64,000 nt of DNA, taken from assembly GCA_019639235.1 (NCBI GenBank), contig JAHBSG010000017.1, forward strand, positions 1-64,000, read 5' to 3'. Below, piece after piece: positions 35,985-45,620 of this stretch. The position numbers were made by a program, and so were the translations under genes. Source of the DNA: Acidobacteriota bacterium. Its GTDB lineage: Bacteria > Acidobacteriota > Blastocatellia > Pyrinomonadales > Pyrinomonadaceae. Numbering within the stretch: the first letter of the stretch is position 1; the number at the start of each line of letters is the position of its first letter. The notes beneath the pieces are model-generated. The model was not told the DNA's origin and made no database searches. It saw only the letters and a program-made list of their open reading frames with translations.

Positions 35985-37117
35985 TGCTTCCTGCAGCTTC
36001 CGTTAGCTGCGAAGGCTTTGATTCCGCGCGTGGTGTGCAACACCAACTTGCCGCCGATGCCTTCAAATATCCCGCCCGGTTGAATTTCCTCATCCGCTTC
36101 GAGCGCGACCGTGTTCGAAACCTTCCCGCTTGAAATATCGATCAATAGCAACCGCTCTTCCCCAAGCACAGCGACGGCTGCTGATCCGGTCGTCAGCAAG
36201 GCTCCGGTCGAAGGCCGGCCGGGAAGGCGGCTTCGCCAAATGACCCGTCCGCTGTCCTCGCTAAGTAAGTAGAGAAAATTATCATTCGACGCGGCGAGTA
36301 TTTTTCCGTCATAGCTTTTGAGATAGACGACCGCGCCACCTGTCTTGAATGTCCAGAAGCGTCCGTTCGCTTCTATTGCCTCCGCTCGAATCTCGCCGCT
36401 CTCGGTCCCGACCACCGATCGCCCATCCGCGGTAACAACCGCGATAGCTACCTTGCCGTCGGAGCCCGCTTTTTCAGAAAGGATGGCACCGGTTTGTAAC
36501 GAGGCAAGCTTCGCTCGCCCGTTTGCGGATGCCAGAAGAACCCGCTCATTGTCCGCGAAGAGAAATGAATCGCCTTCCGACCACGCCCCGACAACTGCGG
36601 GCTTAGATCCTTCTATCGGGCTAAAGACCACTGGCGCGGAGCTTGCCGGGACGCTCACAACCGCTCCACCTGCACTCGCCAGAAAGAATGAACGATCCGA
36701 AGCGAGCTCATGCGTTCTCCGGATCAGTCCAGTTTCAAGGCTTAAGACACGAAGCTTTGAACTCGGCTCGCTGGACGCCGTATTTACCACCGCATAAAGA
36801 AAATTGCCGGCTATCAGCAGGTTCGAGACGACCTCACCGCCGACCTCAGCAGACCAGACCGCTTCAAGCGTGTCGCCGCCTAAAAGGCGAATCCGGCCTC
36901 CCTTCTCGCCGACCGCGACGCCGCTTGCAGACGCTGCCACCGCAACGATACCTCCGCTACCCGAAACGTCGGTCGAGCATAGAGTGTAGGGTGTCTGTTC
37001 GCCGGATTGCTGCCCGAAGATGCCGGGGACGAGCGATACTGCAAGAGCAACGGTTAGAAGATGTCGGAACAAAATCGAAATGTGAGGACCCCGAAATGAG
37101 TAATTGTCTGACGCCAT
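35978..37117 (-). CDS. secreted PQQ-like beta-propeller protein
   Basis: From the ATG at 37117 the product has 379 residues; a GTG at 37159 would add 14. A signal peptide-like helix (LLTVALAVSLVPGIFG) is followed by repeated blade units with the pattern G-x-x-hydrophobic...L-x-x-x-x-G (for example LYLLSEDSGRVIWRSRLPG and LLLIDISSGKV). This resembles PQQ-binding-like WD40/BamB-type propellers. Tryptophan docking motifs are few, so it is unlikely to be a quinoprotein enzyme. Periplasmic scaffolding is plausible. It is convergent with the DUF465 gene and divergent from ssb. Confidence 0.7.
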   Translation of the reverse strand: MASDNYSFRGPHISILFRHLLTVALAVSLVPGIFGQQSGEQTPYTLCSTDVSGSGGIVAVAASASGVAVGEKGGRIRLLGGDTLEAVWSAEVGGEVVSNLLIAGNFLYAVVNTASSEPSSKLRVLSLETGLIRRTHELASDRSFFLASAGGAVVSVPASSAPVVFSPIEGSKPAVVGAWSEGDSFLFADNERVLLASANGRAKLASLQTGAILSEKAGSDGKVAIAVVTADGRSVVGTESGEIRAEAIEANGRFWTFKTGGAVVYLKSYDGKILAASNDNFLYLLSEDSGRVIWRSRLPGRPSTGALLTTGSAAVAVLGEERLLLIDISSGKVSNTVALEADEEIQPGGIFEGIGGKLVLHTTRGIKAFAANGSCRKQN

Positions 37118-37160
37118 GCGACCGCGGTACTTCGAAAACGAGAATTTTAGCACGTGCACC

Positions 37161-37190
37161 TTGACCGCGATAGAATGATGAATGTAATAT
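37161..37190 (+). promoter_or_regulatory. possible ssb promoter
   Basis: TTGACC (37161-37166), an 18-bp gap and TAATAT (37185-37190) lie about 57 bp before the ssb start. Confidence 0.4.
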
Positions 37191-37246
37191 CCCGAAAGTT
37201 TCCAACAAATTTACGTAATATTCCCAAGGAGGAACTCCACAGCACA

Positions 37247-37699
37247 ATGTCTTTCAACAAAATCATCCTTGTCGGTAACCTGGGAAGGGACCCTGAACTC
37301 CGCTATACGCCGCAGGGCGATGCCGTTTGTGATTTTTCAATGGCCACAAATGAACGAAAACGAGATAAATCGGGTGAGTGGCAGGACGTCCCAACGTGGT
37401 TTCGTGTAACGCTTTGGCGAAATCAGGCCGAAAATGCGGCGAAATATCTTAAAAAGGGAAGCCAGGTTTATATCGAAGGCCGCGTTAGCCTGGAAGAATG
37501 GACCGACCGCGACGGAAATACCCGGCAAACGCTTCAAGTGAACGGCACAGATATGCGTTTCATCGGATCGAGGGGCGATTCGTCGGGTGATCGCGGCGGA
37601 TCGGAGCCGGAATTCGCCGGGCCTTCTGAGCCGGCGCCTTCATCGTCGTCGGCTGCGCCTGCCCGGGCCGCCTCGACCGACGACGACATTCCGTTCTAG
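37247..37699 (+). CDS. ssb: single-stranded DNA-binding protein
   Basis: The product of 150 residues starts MSFNKIILVGNLGRDPELR, the classic OB-fold N-terminus. It contains WFRVTLWRNQAENAAKYLKKG and ends in a flexible Pro/Ser-rich linker and the acidic tip DDDIPF, which binds partner proteins. SSB coats single-stranded DNA in replication and repair. An AAGGAGG lies 14 bases before the ATG, wider than usual, with no in-frame start between. A terminator follows. Confidence 0.96.
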   Translation: MSFNKIILVGNLGRDPELRYTPQGDAVCDFSMATNERKRDKSGEWQDVPTWFRVTLWRNQAENAAKYLKKGSQVYIEGRVSLEEWTDRDGNTRQTLQVNGTDMRFIGSRGDSSGDRGGSEPEFAGPSEPAPSSSSAAPARAASTDDDIPF

Positions 37700-37721
37700 G
37701 CCTTCCCCTACAAGGAACTGA

Positions 37722-37752
37722 AAAGGGCTGCGACAACTGATCGCAGCCCTTT
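37722..37752. terminator. bidirectional terminator between ssb and accA
   Basis: AAAGGGCTGCGA (37722-37733) and TCGCAGCCCTTT (37741-37752) form a 12-bp stem with a 7-base loop. A/T-rich ends on both sides fit use by both convergent genes. Confidence 0.8.
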
Positions 37753-37754
37753 CA

Positions 37755-38591
37755 TTATCCAAGCCAGACGCCCATTTTCCGAAACTTCTGGAAACGCCTT
37801 AATACGAGGTCGTCCGGGCTGAGCGACCGAAGCTCGCGTAAATGCTTTGACAGGACCTCGCGGAGTTCCCGGCCAACTTCTTCAAAGTTTTGCTTGTCGG
37901 AGTCTTCACGATCGATCTTCCAGGCAGTTTGCTCCTCGACGATGTCATCGATCAAGCCAAAGCCTAGGAGATCTTTCGCAGTGAGTTTCAGGCTTTCGGC
38001 GGCACGGTCGGCCATAGCCGAATCTTTCCACAATATTGCGGCGCAGCCTTCTGGCGAAATGACGGAATAGACCGCATTTTCCATCATCAAGACTCGGTCG
38101 CCGATACCAATCGCGAGGGCACCGCCCGAACCACCTTCACCGACCACTACGACAATTATCGGGACGCGAAGCCCCGCCATCTCGCGAAGGTTGAAGGCGA
38201 TAGCTTCGGCCTGTCCGCGTTCTTCCGCATCGATCCCGGGATAGGCCCCTGGAGTATCGATAAATGTGACGATCGGCCGCCCAAACTTTTCGGCCATCCG
38301 CATCACCCGCAGGGCTTTCCGGTAGCCTTCGGGCTTCGGCATGCCGAAATTTCTCACCTGCCGCTGCTTAGTGTCGCGGCCCTTTTGCTGCCCAATGACC
38401 GCAACCTCGGCACCATCGAGTTTGGCAAAGCCGCAGACCAGGGCCTTGTCGTCCGCATAACGCCGATCGCCATGGATCTCGACAAAATCAGTAAAGACGC
38501 CGTTGAATATGTCCAAGGCGTAAGGACGATCGGCATCACGGGCGTTTAGCACGCGAGCGAATGCTGTTGATGAACTAGTAACTTCGGTCAT
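37755..38591 (-). CDS. accA: acetyl-CoA carboxylase carboxyltransferase subunit alpha
   Basis: The 278-residue protein has the AccA core: YALDIFNGVFTDFVEIHGDR, GQQKGRDTKQRQ, the FGRPIVTFIDTPGAYPG segment and GEGGSGGALAIGIGDRV. It forms the carboxyltransferase with AccD and makes malonyl-CoA for fatty-acid synthesis. It is about 40 residues shorter at the N-terminus than E. coli AccA, whose extra helix is not needed for the active site. accD is not in the window. dnaE lies 12 bp upstream. Confidence 0.95.
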   Translation of the reverse strand: MTEVTSSSTAFARVLNARDADRPYALDIFNGVFTDFVEIHGDRRYADDKALVCGFAKLDGAEVAVIGQQKGRDTKQRQVRNFGMPKPEGYRKALRVMRMAEKFGRPIVTFIDTPGAYPGIDAEERGQAEAIAFNLREMAGLRVPIIVVVVGEGGSGGALAIGIGDRVLMMENAVYSVISPEGCAAILWKDSAMADRAAESLKLTAKDLLGFGLIDDIVEEQTAWKIDREDSDKQNFEEVGRELREVLSKHLRELRSLSPDDLVLRRFQKFRKMGVWLG

Positions 38592-38603
38592 AGAGAACGG
38601 ACC

Positions 38604-41600
38604 TCAATGGTCCCACCGTACGGAACAGCCGAGTGATTTAAGCTGTTCCTCGAGCCGCTTTGAGCCTTGGACCTGGAGCGGCGGCGACTTAAGCGTCAGT
38701 TCAAATCCTTCGACGGGCATTACGAGCGTAACATCACACAGGCCGCGATCTGAAGCGAGGATCGCATAAAGATCGTTCAAAGTTTCTTCATCGAACGCCC
38801 GCCGCGGGAGCGTTACGACGAGATTTCGGGCCTGCCGAGAAATGACATCCGGCAAAGATCGGGCCTCCGATGCCACGATCGTTATCTCGCCGCCGTCATT
38901 ATTTTCAAGCTTGCCATCAATGATGAGTAATGCGTCATCGGCGAGCATGTTCGAGATTCGAGTGAAGGTTTCGCTCCAAACGAGGACCTTCGCATTACCC
39001 GTTCGATCCTCGAGCCTAAACTGCGCGTATCGATTCCCCGACTTGCTCCAACGCACCAGGAGGCCCGAAACGATCCCGGCAACTGATACCATGCCGCCAA
39101 CGGATGCTCCACCAACATCCTCAATCGACGTAACGCCAATCGTACCCATCCGCGAATCGTAAGCATCTAATGGGTGAACGGAAAGGTAAAAACCGAGTGC
39201 GGCCTTTTCGCGAGCGGACATTTCTTCTCGCGTCCATGGAGCGGACTCGACGAGATCGGTCTCAAGTGCCGAAGAAACGTCGGACGCGGCAAACAGTCCC
39301 GTTTGCCCCTGCAGCTTATCGTTCCAGAAACTTTGCCCAAAGGCGAGGATCTCGTTAATCGATGCGAATAGCCTTGCCCGCCATTCGTTCGGCTGAAAGC
39401 CTTCGATGATCATTGAATCGAAAGCACCGCCGGCAATAAGGCTTTCCAGCATTTTCCGGTTGACAGCGTTCTGTCCGACCCGGCTTACGAAATCGAAAAC
39501 CGATCTGAACTTTTCCTGCCCGCGTGCATCAATGATCGCCTTTGCCGATGAGCTTCCGAGCCCCTTGATCGCACTGAGGCCAAAGCGAACGGAGTCGTCG
39601 GTCGGAGTGAAGCCCTCATCGCTTTCATTTACGTCAGGCGGAAGAAGCTGTAAACCCATCGACCTGAGTTCGCTCGAGTACTTATATACCTTTGCACTGT
39701 CGTCGGATTCGTGCGAAAGCACCGCTGCATAGAAATAGGCTGGATAATGGGCCTTCAGGTAAGCCGTCTGAAACGCGAGCATCGCGTAGGCGATACTGTG
39801 GCTGCGGTTAAAACCGTAATCAGCGAACTTTGCCATCAGGTCAAAGATCTCGCGGGCCGTTTTCTCCTTGATGCCTCGCTCGACCGCTCCGCCGATGAAT
39901 TTCACCTCGTGCGGCGCCATTTCCTCGGGCTTTTTCTTACCCATTGCCCGGCGCATCATGTCTGCTTCGCCAAGCGAATAACCTGCGAGCCGCTGAGCGA
40001 TCTGCATGATCTGTTCCTGATAAACGAGGACACCGAAAGTGTTCTTGAGAATGTCCTCCATTTCCGGAACGATGTATTCGACCGCCTTTTCGCCCCGATG
40101 CCGCTTGATGAAATCCTCGACCATGCCGCCATCGAGCGGGCCGGGACGATAGAGAGCGTTCAGGGCGGCGAGATCCTCGAGCTCCTTCGGTTTTAGCCGA
40201 CGACATATCTCCTGCATCCCCGACGATTCGAACTGGAAAACGGCCTCGGTCTTTCCGTCGCCGAAGATCTTCATCGTCTTTTCGTCTTTCAGCGACACCT
40301 TTCGCCAGTCGATCTCCCGGCCCGTTCGCTCGCGGAGGCTGCTTAGACAGTCATCGATGATCGTGAGGGTCGTCAGGCCGAGAAAATCCATTTTGAGCAT
40401 CCCGAGTTTCTCGAGATCGCCCATTGGATATTGGCTGGTCAATTCGTTCTTTGCCGAGATCGCGATCGGCACCATTTCGTGGAGCGGCTTCGGCGAAATA
40501 ACGACGCCCGCCGCGTGGACGGAGGTATGCCTTGAGCATCCTTCGATCTTAAGGGCAAGATCGAGGAGTTCGGCTACTTTCGGGTCGGACTGCTTTGCAG
40601 CTCTTAACTCCGGTACATCCTCAAGCGCTTTGGAAATACTTGTAATACGGCCGCGGAACGGCGGCGGGATCATCTTCGCGACGCGTTCGACGTCACCATA
40701 CGGCATACTGAGAGCTCGTCCGACGTCCTTGATCGCCGCCTTCGATGCCATTGTTCCAAACGTAATGATCTGGCAAACCGAATCACGTCCGTAGAGCCGG
40801 ACGACGTGATCGATCACCTCGCCGCGGCCCCGAATACAAAAATCGATGTCGATATCCGGCATCGAGATCCGCTCAGGATTCAGGAACCGCTCGAAGAAAA
40901 GGTCGTATTGAAGCGGATCAACGTCGGTAATATCTAGAGCATAGGCGACCAACGAACCCGCGGCCGAACCTCGGCCGGGACCGACCGAGATCTGCCGTTC
41001 CTTAGCATAACGGATGAAATCCCAGACAATCAGAAAATAACCGGGATAACCCATTCGCTCGATCGTTTCGATCTCGAGCGACAGGCGTTCATCATATTTC
41101 TCGATCGGGTACTTGAGCTCACCCGCTTCGAGAGCCGGATACAAGAATTCCTTTTTCCGACGTTCTAATCCTTCGCGAACCACCTTCTCGAAATACTCGT
41201 CAAGCGTTTGACAGCCCGAATCCGCAGGAATCGGAAACGTCGGCAGGGTCAGCGACCCTCCGATAGGAAGTTCGATGTCGCATTTCTCCGCGATCTTGAC
41301 GGTATTTTCGAGCGCCTGCGGATATTTATCTGCAAAGAGATCATGCATCTCTTCGGCGCTCTTCAGGTAAAAGCTGTCATTGGGAAGCGAAGGATGGCTC
41401 GGATCGGTTAGGGTCGTCCCGGCGCCGATGCAGAGCAGCACCTCCTGCGCCTTCGCGTCCTCCTGCTCGAGGTAGAAAACGTTGTTCGTTGCGACTAGCT
41501 GCAGTCCGGCAGCGACGGCAGCCTCGACGATGCGTTCGGTTATTTCATCGTCGTTTGTGATCCCATGTTTCTCGATCTGAATGAAGACATTTTCTCGGCC

Positions 41601-42143
41601 GTAGATGGCGATCAGATCTGCTAAATGCCGTGTTGCCCTTTCCTCGTTCCGGCTCGAAACGTAATGCCAGAGAGCCGAGCCCCGTGCCCCGGTCAAAAGA
41701 AAAAGATCGCCACTCATCTCTCGCAAAAGATCAAGATCGACCTTGGCACCACCCTCGCCGGCCCGGTCCGTATAGGCTTTTGAGGCGATGTACGAAAGAT
41801 TCAAATAGCCCTGGTAATTCTTTGCCAGGAGTACAAGTTCATAATAGGCGAGCTCGCCTGCTTCGACTGCCAAGGACCTCGTGAAACGGCTTCCCGGAAC
41901 GACCGAAGCCTCGTATCCGAGTATCGGTTTAATACCCGCGTATCGCATTTCGCGATAGAACGACGCCGCACCAAACATGTTACCTTTGTCGGTGATCGCG
42001 CACGCCTTCATACCGAGCGTTTTGAGCTGTGCGGAAAGGCGTTTTAGTTGGATTGTGCTCTGCAAAAGGCTATAATCCGTGTGCAGATGGAGGTGAACAA
42101 AATCGTTCTTTTCGAGGGGTTGGTATTCCATTTCTGCGGTCAT
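38604..42143 (-). CDS. dnaE: DNA polymerase III alpha subunit
   Basis: The 1179-residue protein is full length for DnaE1. It has a PHP domain (FVHLHLHTDYSLL, AITDKGNMFG), the catalytic PDIDIDF near residues 429-435, FNRSHSIAYAMLAFQTAYLKAHYP in the fingers and an OB domain near the end (VAGIVSGL, KVLVWSETFTRI). It is the replicative polymerase. The ATG at 42143 lies only 2 bp from the divergent miaB ATG; a second ATG at 42131 would give 14 bp. Its promoter must therefore lie in miaB coding sequence. Confidence 0.97.
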   Translation of the reverse strand: MTAEMEYQPLEKNDFVHLHLHTDYSLLQSTIQLKRLSAQLKTLGMKACAITDKGNMFGAASFYREMRYAGIKPILGYEASVVPGSRFTRSLAVEAGELAYYELVLLAKNYQGYLNLSYIASKAYTDRAGEGGAKVDLDLLREMSGDLFLLTGARGSALWHYVSSRNEERATRHLADLIAIYGRENVFIQIEKHGITNDDEITERIVEAAVAAGLQLVATNNVFYLEQEDAKAQEVLLCIGAGTTLTDPSHPSLPNDSFYLKSAEEMHDLFADKYPQALENTVKIAEKCDIELPIGGSLTLPTFPIPADSGCQTLDEYFEKVVREGLERRKKEFLYPALEAGELKYPIEKYDERLSLEIETIERMGYPGYFLIVWDFIRYAKERQISVGPGRGSAAGSLVAYALDITDVDPLQYDLFFERFLNPERISMPDIDIDFCIRGRGEVIDHVVRLYGRDSVCQIITFGTMASKAAIKDVGRALSMPYGDVERVAKMIPPPFRGRITSISKALEDVPELRAAKQSDPKVAELLDLALKIEGCSRHTSVHAAGVVISPKPLHEMVPIAISAKNELTSQYPMGDLEKLGMLKMDFLGLTTLTIIDDCLSSLRERTGREIDWRKVSLKDEKTMKIFGDGKTEAVFQFESSGMQEICRRLKPKELEDLAALNALYRPGPLDGGMVEDFIKRHRGEKAVEYIVPEMEDILKNTFGVLVYQEQIMQIAQRLAGYSLGEADMMRRAMGKKKPEEMAPHEVKFIGGAVERGIKEKTAREIFDLMAKFADYGFNRSHSIAYAMLAFQTAYLKAHYPAYFYAAVLSHESDDSAKVYKYSSELRSMGLQLLPPDVNESDEGFTPTDDSVRFGLSAIKGLGSSSAKAIIDARGQEKFRSVFDFVSRVGQNAVNRKMLESLIAGGAFDSMIIEGFQPNEWRARLFASINEILAFGQSFWNDKLQGQTGLFAASDVSSALETDLVESAPWTREEMSAREKAALGFYLSVHPLDAYDSRMGTIGVTSIEDVGGASVGGMVSVAGIVSGLLVRWSKSGNRYAQFRLEDRTGNAKVLVWSETFTRISNMLADDALLIIDGKLENNDGGEITIVASEARSLPDVISRQARNLVVTLPRRAFDEETLNDLYAILASDRGLCDVTLVMPVEGFELTLKSPPLQVQGSKRLEEQLKSLGCSVRWDH

Positions 42144-42145
42144 TT

Positions 42146-43471
42146 ATGAAGAAAGTCTACCTTGAAACTTTCGGCTGTCAAATGAATGTTTCTGATTCCG
42201 AGCGGGTTGCTACATCGCTGGCCGCGGAAGGCCTTGAGCTGGTTGAAGATGAGCATTCTGCGGATCTCGTTCTGATCAATACCTGCTCTGTTCGGGAGAA
42301 GGCTGAACAGAAACTTTATACAAGAGTTGGCGAAGTAAAGCAGCGGGAAGGTGCTAAACCGGTCATTGGCATCTTGGGCTGCGTAGCACAACTCGAAGGC
42401 GAAACTCTCTTCAAAAAGATCAACGGGATCGACTTTGTGTTAGGCACGCGGGCGGTCGGGCGGGTGAACGATGCGATCCGGAATGTGCTCTCAGACGGGC
42501 CGGGATATGCAGACCTCGGCGAAAGGGAAGTGAACTATGATTGGTCGGTCGCAGATGCCCAACGGCACTCGCGCTCGGTCGCATTCGTGCCGATAATTGA
42601 AGGCTGCAATAAATTTTGCACATACTGTATCGTTCCTTTCTCGCGCGGAAGGGAAACGAGCCTATCTGCCTCTGATATCATCCGTCAGGTCCTCGAGCTC
42701 AAGCGAAACGGCGTGAAGGAAGTACATTTGATCGGGCAAAACGTTAACAGCTATCGTCCGGCAACTGAGTCCGGCCTTGAGGGCTTTAATGGAAGCTCGC
42801 CTTTCTCGCGGCTTTTGCGGGCTGTAGCTGCCACCGGTATCGAGCGGATCAAATTCAATACCTCATTCCCGCGAGATTTCAACGCCGATATTGTCGAAGC
42901 CATTGAGGAGAACGAGAATCTCTGCAACTGGGTCCATCTTCCCGTTCAATCAGGAAGCGATAAAGTTCTCAAAGACATGCGGCGTTTGCACACGGTTGAA
43001 AGCTATAAGAAAAAGATCGACCGAATAAAAGCATCGCCGCGGAACATTGCCATAACGACCGATATCATCGTTGGCTTTCCAGGCGAGACCAGTCAAGACT
43101 TTGAACAGACCGTGGAACTTTTTGAATACAGCGAATACGCCACGGCCTATATCTTCAAATACTCGCCGAGGCCTGATACGCCCGCATATGCCATGCCTGA
43201 CGATGTCTCGCCCGAGGAAAAAACACGGAGATTCCTTGAGCTCGAACGCGTTCAGAAGCGACTTCAGGCGAAGCATCTCGAGGGATACATCGGCCGGAAA
43301 GTGTCCGTTCTCGCTGAAAAACGCTCTGCCAAATCGCCATCCGATCTTTCCGGGCATTCGACGTGCCATCGGGTTGTGAATTTTCCCGGCAGCGATGATA
43401 TGCTAGGGAGCATCGTCGATGTACGAATTACCCAGGCCAAGGCAAATTCGCTCTACGGGGAAGTTGTTTAA
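42146..43471 (+). CDS. miaB: tRNA-2-methylthio-N6-dimethylallyladenosine synthase
   Basis: The start at 42146 gives MKKVYLETFGCQMN. The 441-residue product has the N-terminal UPF0004 domain with three Fe-S cysteines, the radical-SAM motif CNKFCTYC near residue 155 and a C-terminal TRAM domain. MiaB adds a methylthio group to i6A37 in tRNAs reading UNN codons. It faces dnaE across 2 bp and is followed by the bifunctional nuclease-family gene after 6 bp. Confidence 0.96.
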   Translation: MKKVYLETFGCQMNVSDSERVATSLAAEGLELVEDEHSADLVLINTCSVREKAEQKLYTRVGEVKQREGAKPVIGILGCVAQLEGETLFKKINGIDFVLGTRAVGRVNDAIRNVLSDGPGYADLGEREVNYDWSVADAQRHSRSVAFVPIIEGCNKFCTYCIVPFSRGRETSLSASDIIRQVLELKRNGVKEVHLIGQNVNSYRPATESGLEGFNGSSPFSRLLRAVAATGIERIKFNTSFPRDFNADIVEAIEENENLCNWVHLPVQSGSDKVLKDMRRLHTVESYKKKIDRIKASPRNIAITTDIIVGFPGETSQDFEQTVELFEYSEYATAYIFKYSPRPDTPAYAMPDDVSPEEKTRRFLELERVQKRLQAKHLEGYIGRKVSVLAEKRSAKSPSDLSGHSTCHRVVNFPGSDDMLGSIVDVRITQAKANSLYGEVV

Positions 43472-43477
43472 TCTATC

Positions 43478-43969
43478 GTGAACGAAAATTCCGAACTCAT
43501 CGAAATGCGGATCGGGGCCCTGATTATGGACCCGAACACGAACTCGCCAATCGTGGTACTGAAGGGTATTGAGAGCGAGACCGTTCTGCCCATCTGGGTC
43601 GGAGCTTTCGAGGCGAACGCGATAGCTCTGGAGATCGAAAAGATCGCCCCGCAGCGGCCGATGACCCATGACCTTCTGAAAAACCTTGTCATCGCGTGCG
43701 GACTCTCAGCGGGTAAGGTCGTTGTCACCGACCTCGTCGACAACACTTTTTTCGCCAGGATCGAACTCTCAGATGAGGACGGCCAACCGGTCGTTTTCGA
43801 CGCTCGCCCTTCAGATGCGATCGCGCTTGCGTTGAGGCTAGATTGCCCGATATTTGTCGAGAGCCGTGTCCTTGAACTTTCGGCTACCTCGACCAAGAGC
43901 GGCGACAGTTCCGCTGACGATGAGGAAGGCGATCAACCGATCGAAGAGTGGCCCGAGGTCATTGGCTAA
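43478..43969 (+). CDS. bifunctional nuclease family protein (DUF151)
   Basis: The 163-residue protein starts at a GTG and has the DUF151 core: NSPIVVLKG, LPIWVGAFEANAIA and FDARPSDAIALALR, with an acidic C-terminal tail (DDEEGDQPIEEWPE). Proteins of the family were reported as nucleases in plants and bacteria, but the bacterial role is uncertain. It follows miaB after 6 bp and precedes parA after 15 bp. This miaB-DUF151 order is common in acidobacteria-like genomes as far as I recall. Confidence 0.85.
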   Translation: MNENSELIEMRIGALIMDPNTNSPIVVLKGIESETVLPIWVGAFEANAIALEIEKIAPQRPMTHDLLKNLVIACGLSAGKVVVTDLVDNTFFARIELSDEDGQPVVFDARPSDAIALALRLDCPIFVESRVLELSATSTKSGDSSADDEEGDQPIEEWPEVIG

Positions 43970-43984
43970 ATTGGTTCCAATCAA

Positions 43985-44776
43985 ATGATCATTGCTATCA
44001 CCAACCAAAAGGGCGGTGTCGGTAAAACGACAACTGCGATAAATTTAGCGGCCGCCTGTGCGGAAAAGGGAAAACGCGTCCTTTTGATCGACCTTGATCC
44101 GCAGAGCAATACCTCGCTCTCGTTCGTTGATCCGGACAGGATATCGCTTGGTGCATATGAGTTCTTCACGGAAACCGATAAATCGCCGAATGACTTCATT
44201 TACGAGACATCAGTTAATAAATTACATTTGATTCCGGCTCGTATTAATTTGGCAAAACTGGAAGCCAAGCTGATCGGGGATTTTGACGCCGCGTTCAAAC
44301 TCAGAGATAGGCTGGCTCCAATAATCGCATCGTACGACCTGATCTTGATCGATACACCGCCAACCCTTGGGATCATTACAGTTAACGCTCTTGTGGCTGC
44401 AAAATATGTTTTAGTGCCGATACAAGCGTCATATTTCGCATTGGAGGGAACTGACGACCTTCTCGAAACGATCGAAAAGGTCCGATCGCGGCCGAATCCG
44501 GAACTGGACCTTTTGGGCGTGCTCGTGACGATGTTCGACCGTAGAACAACGCTTTCCCGCGACGTTGAGGCCCATATTCGAACTGTTTTTGGGCCAAAGA
44601 CGTTCAAAACGCTCATCGGGCGGAGCGTCCGGCTCGAAGAATCGCCGGCCCACAAGCTTTCGATCTTTGATTACGCTCCGCGGTCGTCTGGGGCAACGGA
44701 ATACCGAGACTTGGCTAAGGAGGTGCTTAAACGTGTTGAAAAGAGGACTACCAACCGGCGTGCAAATGCGGCATGA
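43985..44776 (+). CDS. parA: chromosome-partitioning ATPase ParA/Soj
   Basis: The 263-residue protein has the deviant Walker A KGGVGKTT, LLIDLDPQSN and ILIDTPPTLG, as in ParA/Soj. It moves ParB-parS complexes during chromosome segregation. parB starts inside its 3' end (44-bp overlap), so the pair is coupled. No parS site (TGTTTCACGTGAAACA-like) was seen nearby. Confidence 0.95.
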   Translation: MIIAITNQKGGVGKTTTAINLAAACAEKGKRVLLIDLDPQSNTSLSFVDPDRISLGAYEFFTETDKSPNDFIYETSVNKLHLIPARINLAKLEAKLIGDFDAAFKLRDRLAPIIASYDLILIDTPPTLGIITVNALVAAKYVLVPIQASYFALEGTDDLLETIEKVRSRPNPELDLLGVLVTMFDRRTTLSRDVEAHIRTVFGPKTFKTLIGRSVRLEESPAHKLSIFDYAPRSSGATEYRDLAKEVLKRVEKRTTNRRANAA

Positions 44777-45620
44777 CGCACATTATGTGGATTCGTTAGG
44801 AGCACCTGTCGCGACAATCGGCCGCAAGATAGCGATCGACCTCATCGAACCGAACCCGGAGCAACCGCGGACGGAGATCGGCGACCTATCGGAACTTTCG
44901 GCCTCGATCAAAGAAAAAGGCGTTCTTGAGCCGCTGTTGGTCAAGCCGATCTCAAAGACCGGCCGCTGGATGATCATTGCCGGAGAAAGGCGTTGGCGGT
45001 CAGCGAAGCTTGCGGGGCTAACCGAGGTTCCGTGTATTGAAATGGACCTCGACGAACAGGGCGTCGCAGAGATCGCTCTTATCGAGAATCTTCAACGAAA
45101 AGACCTTAATCTCTGGGAAGAAGCCGATGGCCTCGCCGCGTTGCAGCAGCGATACGGCTACACCCAAGAAGAGATTTCCAAAAAGATCAGCAAGAGCCGT
45201 ACAACGGTCACCGAATTCCTGACGATCGCGGGACTTCCTGGCGAGATCCGTGAACGGTGTAAAGCGCTTAACGTCACGACAAAGTCCGCACTACTTGAGG
45301 TCGCCCGTCAGTTTGACGAGGCGGCGATGAATGAATTTCTCGATGGGTTCGCAGGAGGCGAAAAGCGTTCCGCAAATCAGGACAAAGCGAAACGGACAAA
45401 TCGCGGCGAGTCAAAGACAGGACCGATAATGGATAATGGCCCGGCAACATCGTCGGCCTCCAGATCCGAGAGCGTCGCTAGCCCTGCATATAGATTCGAA
45501 TCTCCGGATCGTTCGTTCAGCGTCGAGGTTTCGTTTGGTGAAGGACAAAAGATCAAGCGAACTGAAGTGCTTAAAGCACTTAAAGCCGCATTTGATGCCG
45601 TAAAGGCATCCGAGTTCTAA
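44733..45620 (+). CDS. parB: chromosome-partitioning protein ParB
   Basis: An AAGGAGG at 44717-44723 sits 9 bases before a GTG at 44733, which begins VLKRGLPTGVQMRHD, a usual ParB N-terminus. Earlier in-frame starts lie inside parA without such a site. The 295-residue product has GERRWRSAKLAG (CTP-binding ParB/Srx domain), ALIENLQRKDLNLWEEA and an HTH that reads parS. A Ser/Gly-rich linker leads to a C-terminal dimer domain. It loads at parS and spreads on DNA. Confidence 0.93.
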   Translation: MLKRGLPTGVQMRHDAHYVDSLGAPVATIGRKIAIDLIEPNPEQPRTEIGDLSELSASIKEKGVLEPLLVKPISKTGRWMIIAGERRWRSAKLAGLTEVPCIEMDLDEQGVAEIALIENLQRKDLNLWEEADGLAALQQRYGYTQEEISKKISKSRTTVTEFLTIAGLPGEIRERCKALNVTTKSALLEVARQFDEAAMNEFLDGFAGGEKRSANQDKAKRTNRGESKTGPIMDNGPATSSASRSESVASPAYRFESPDRSFSVEVSFGEGQKIKRTEVLKALKAAFDAVKASEF

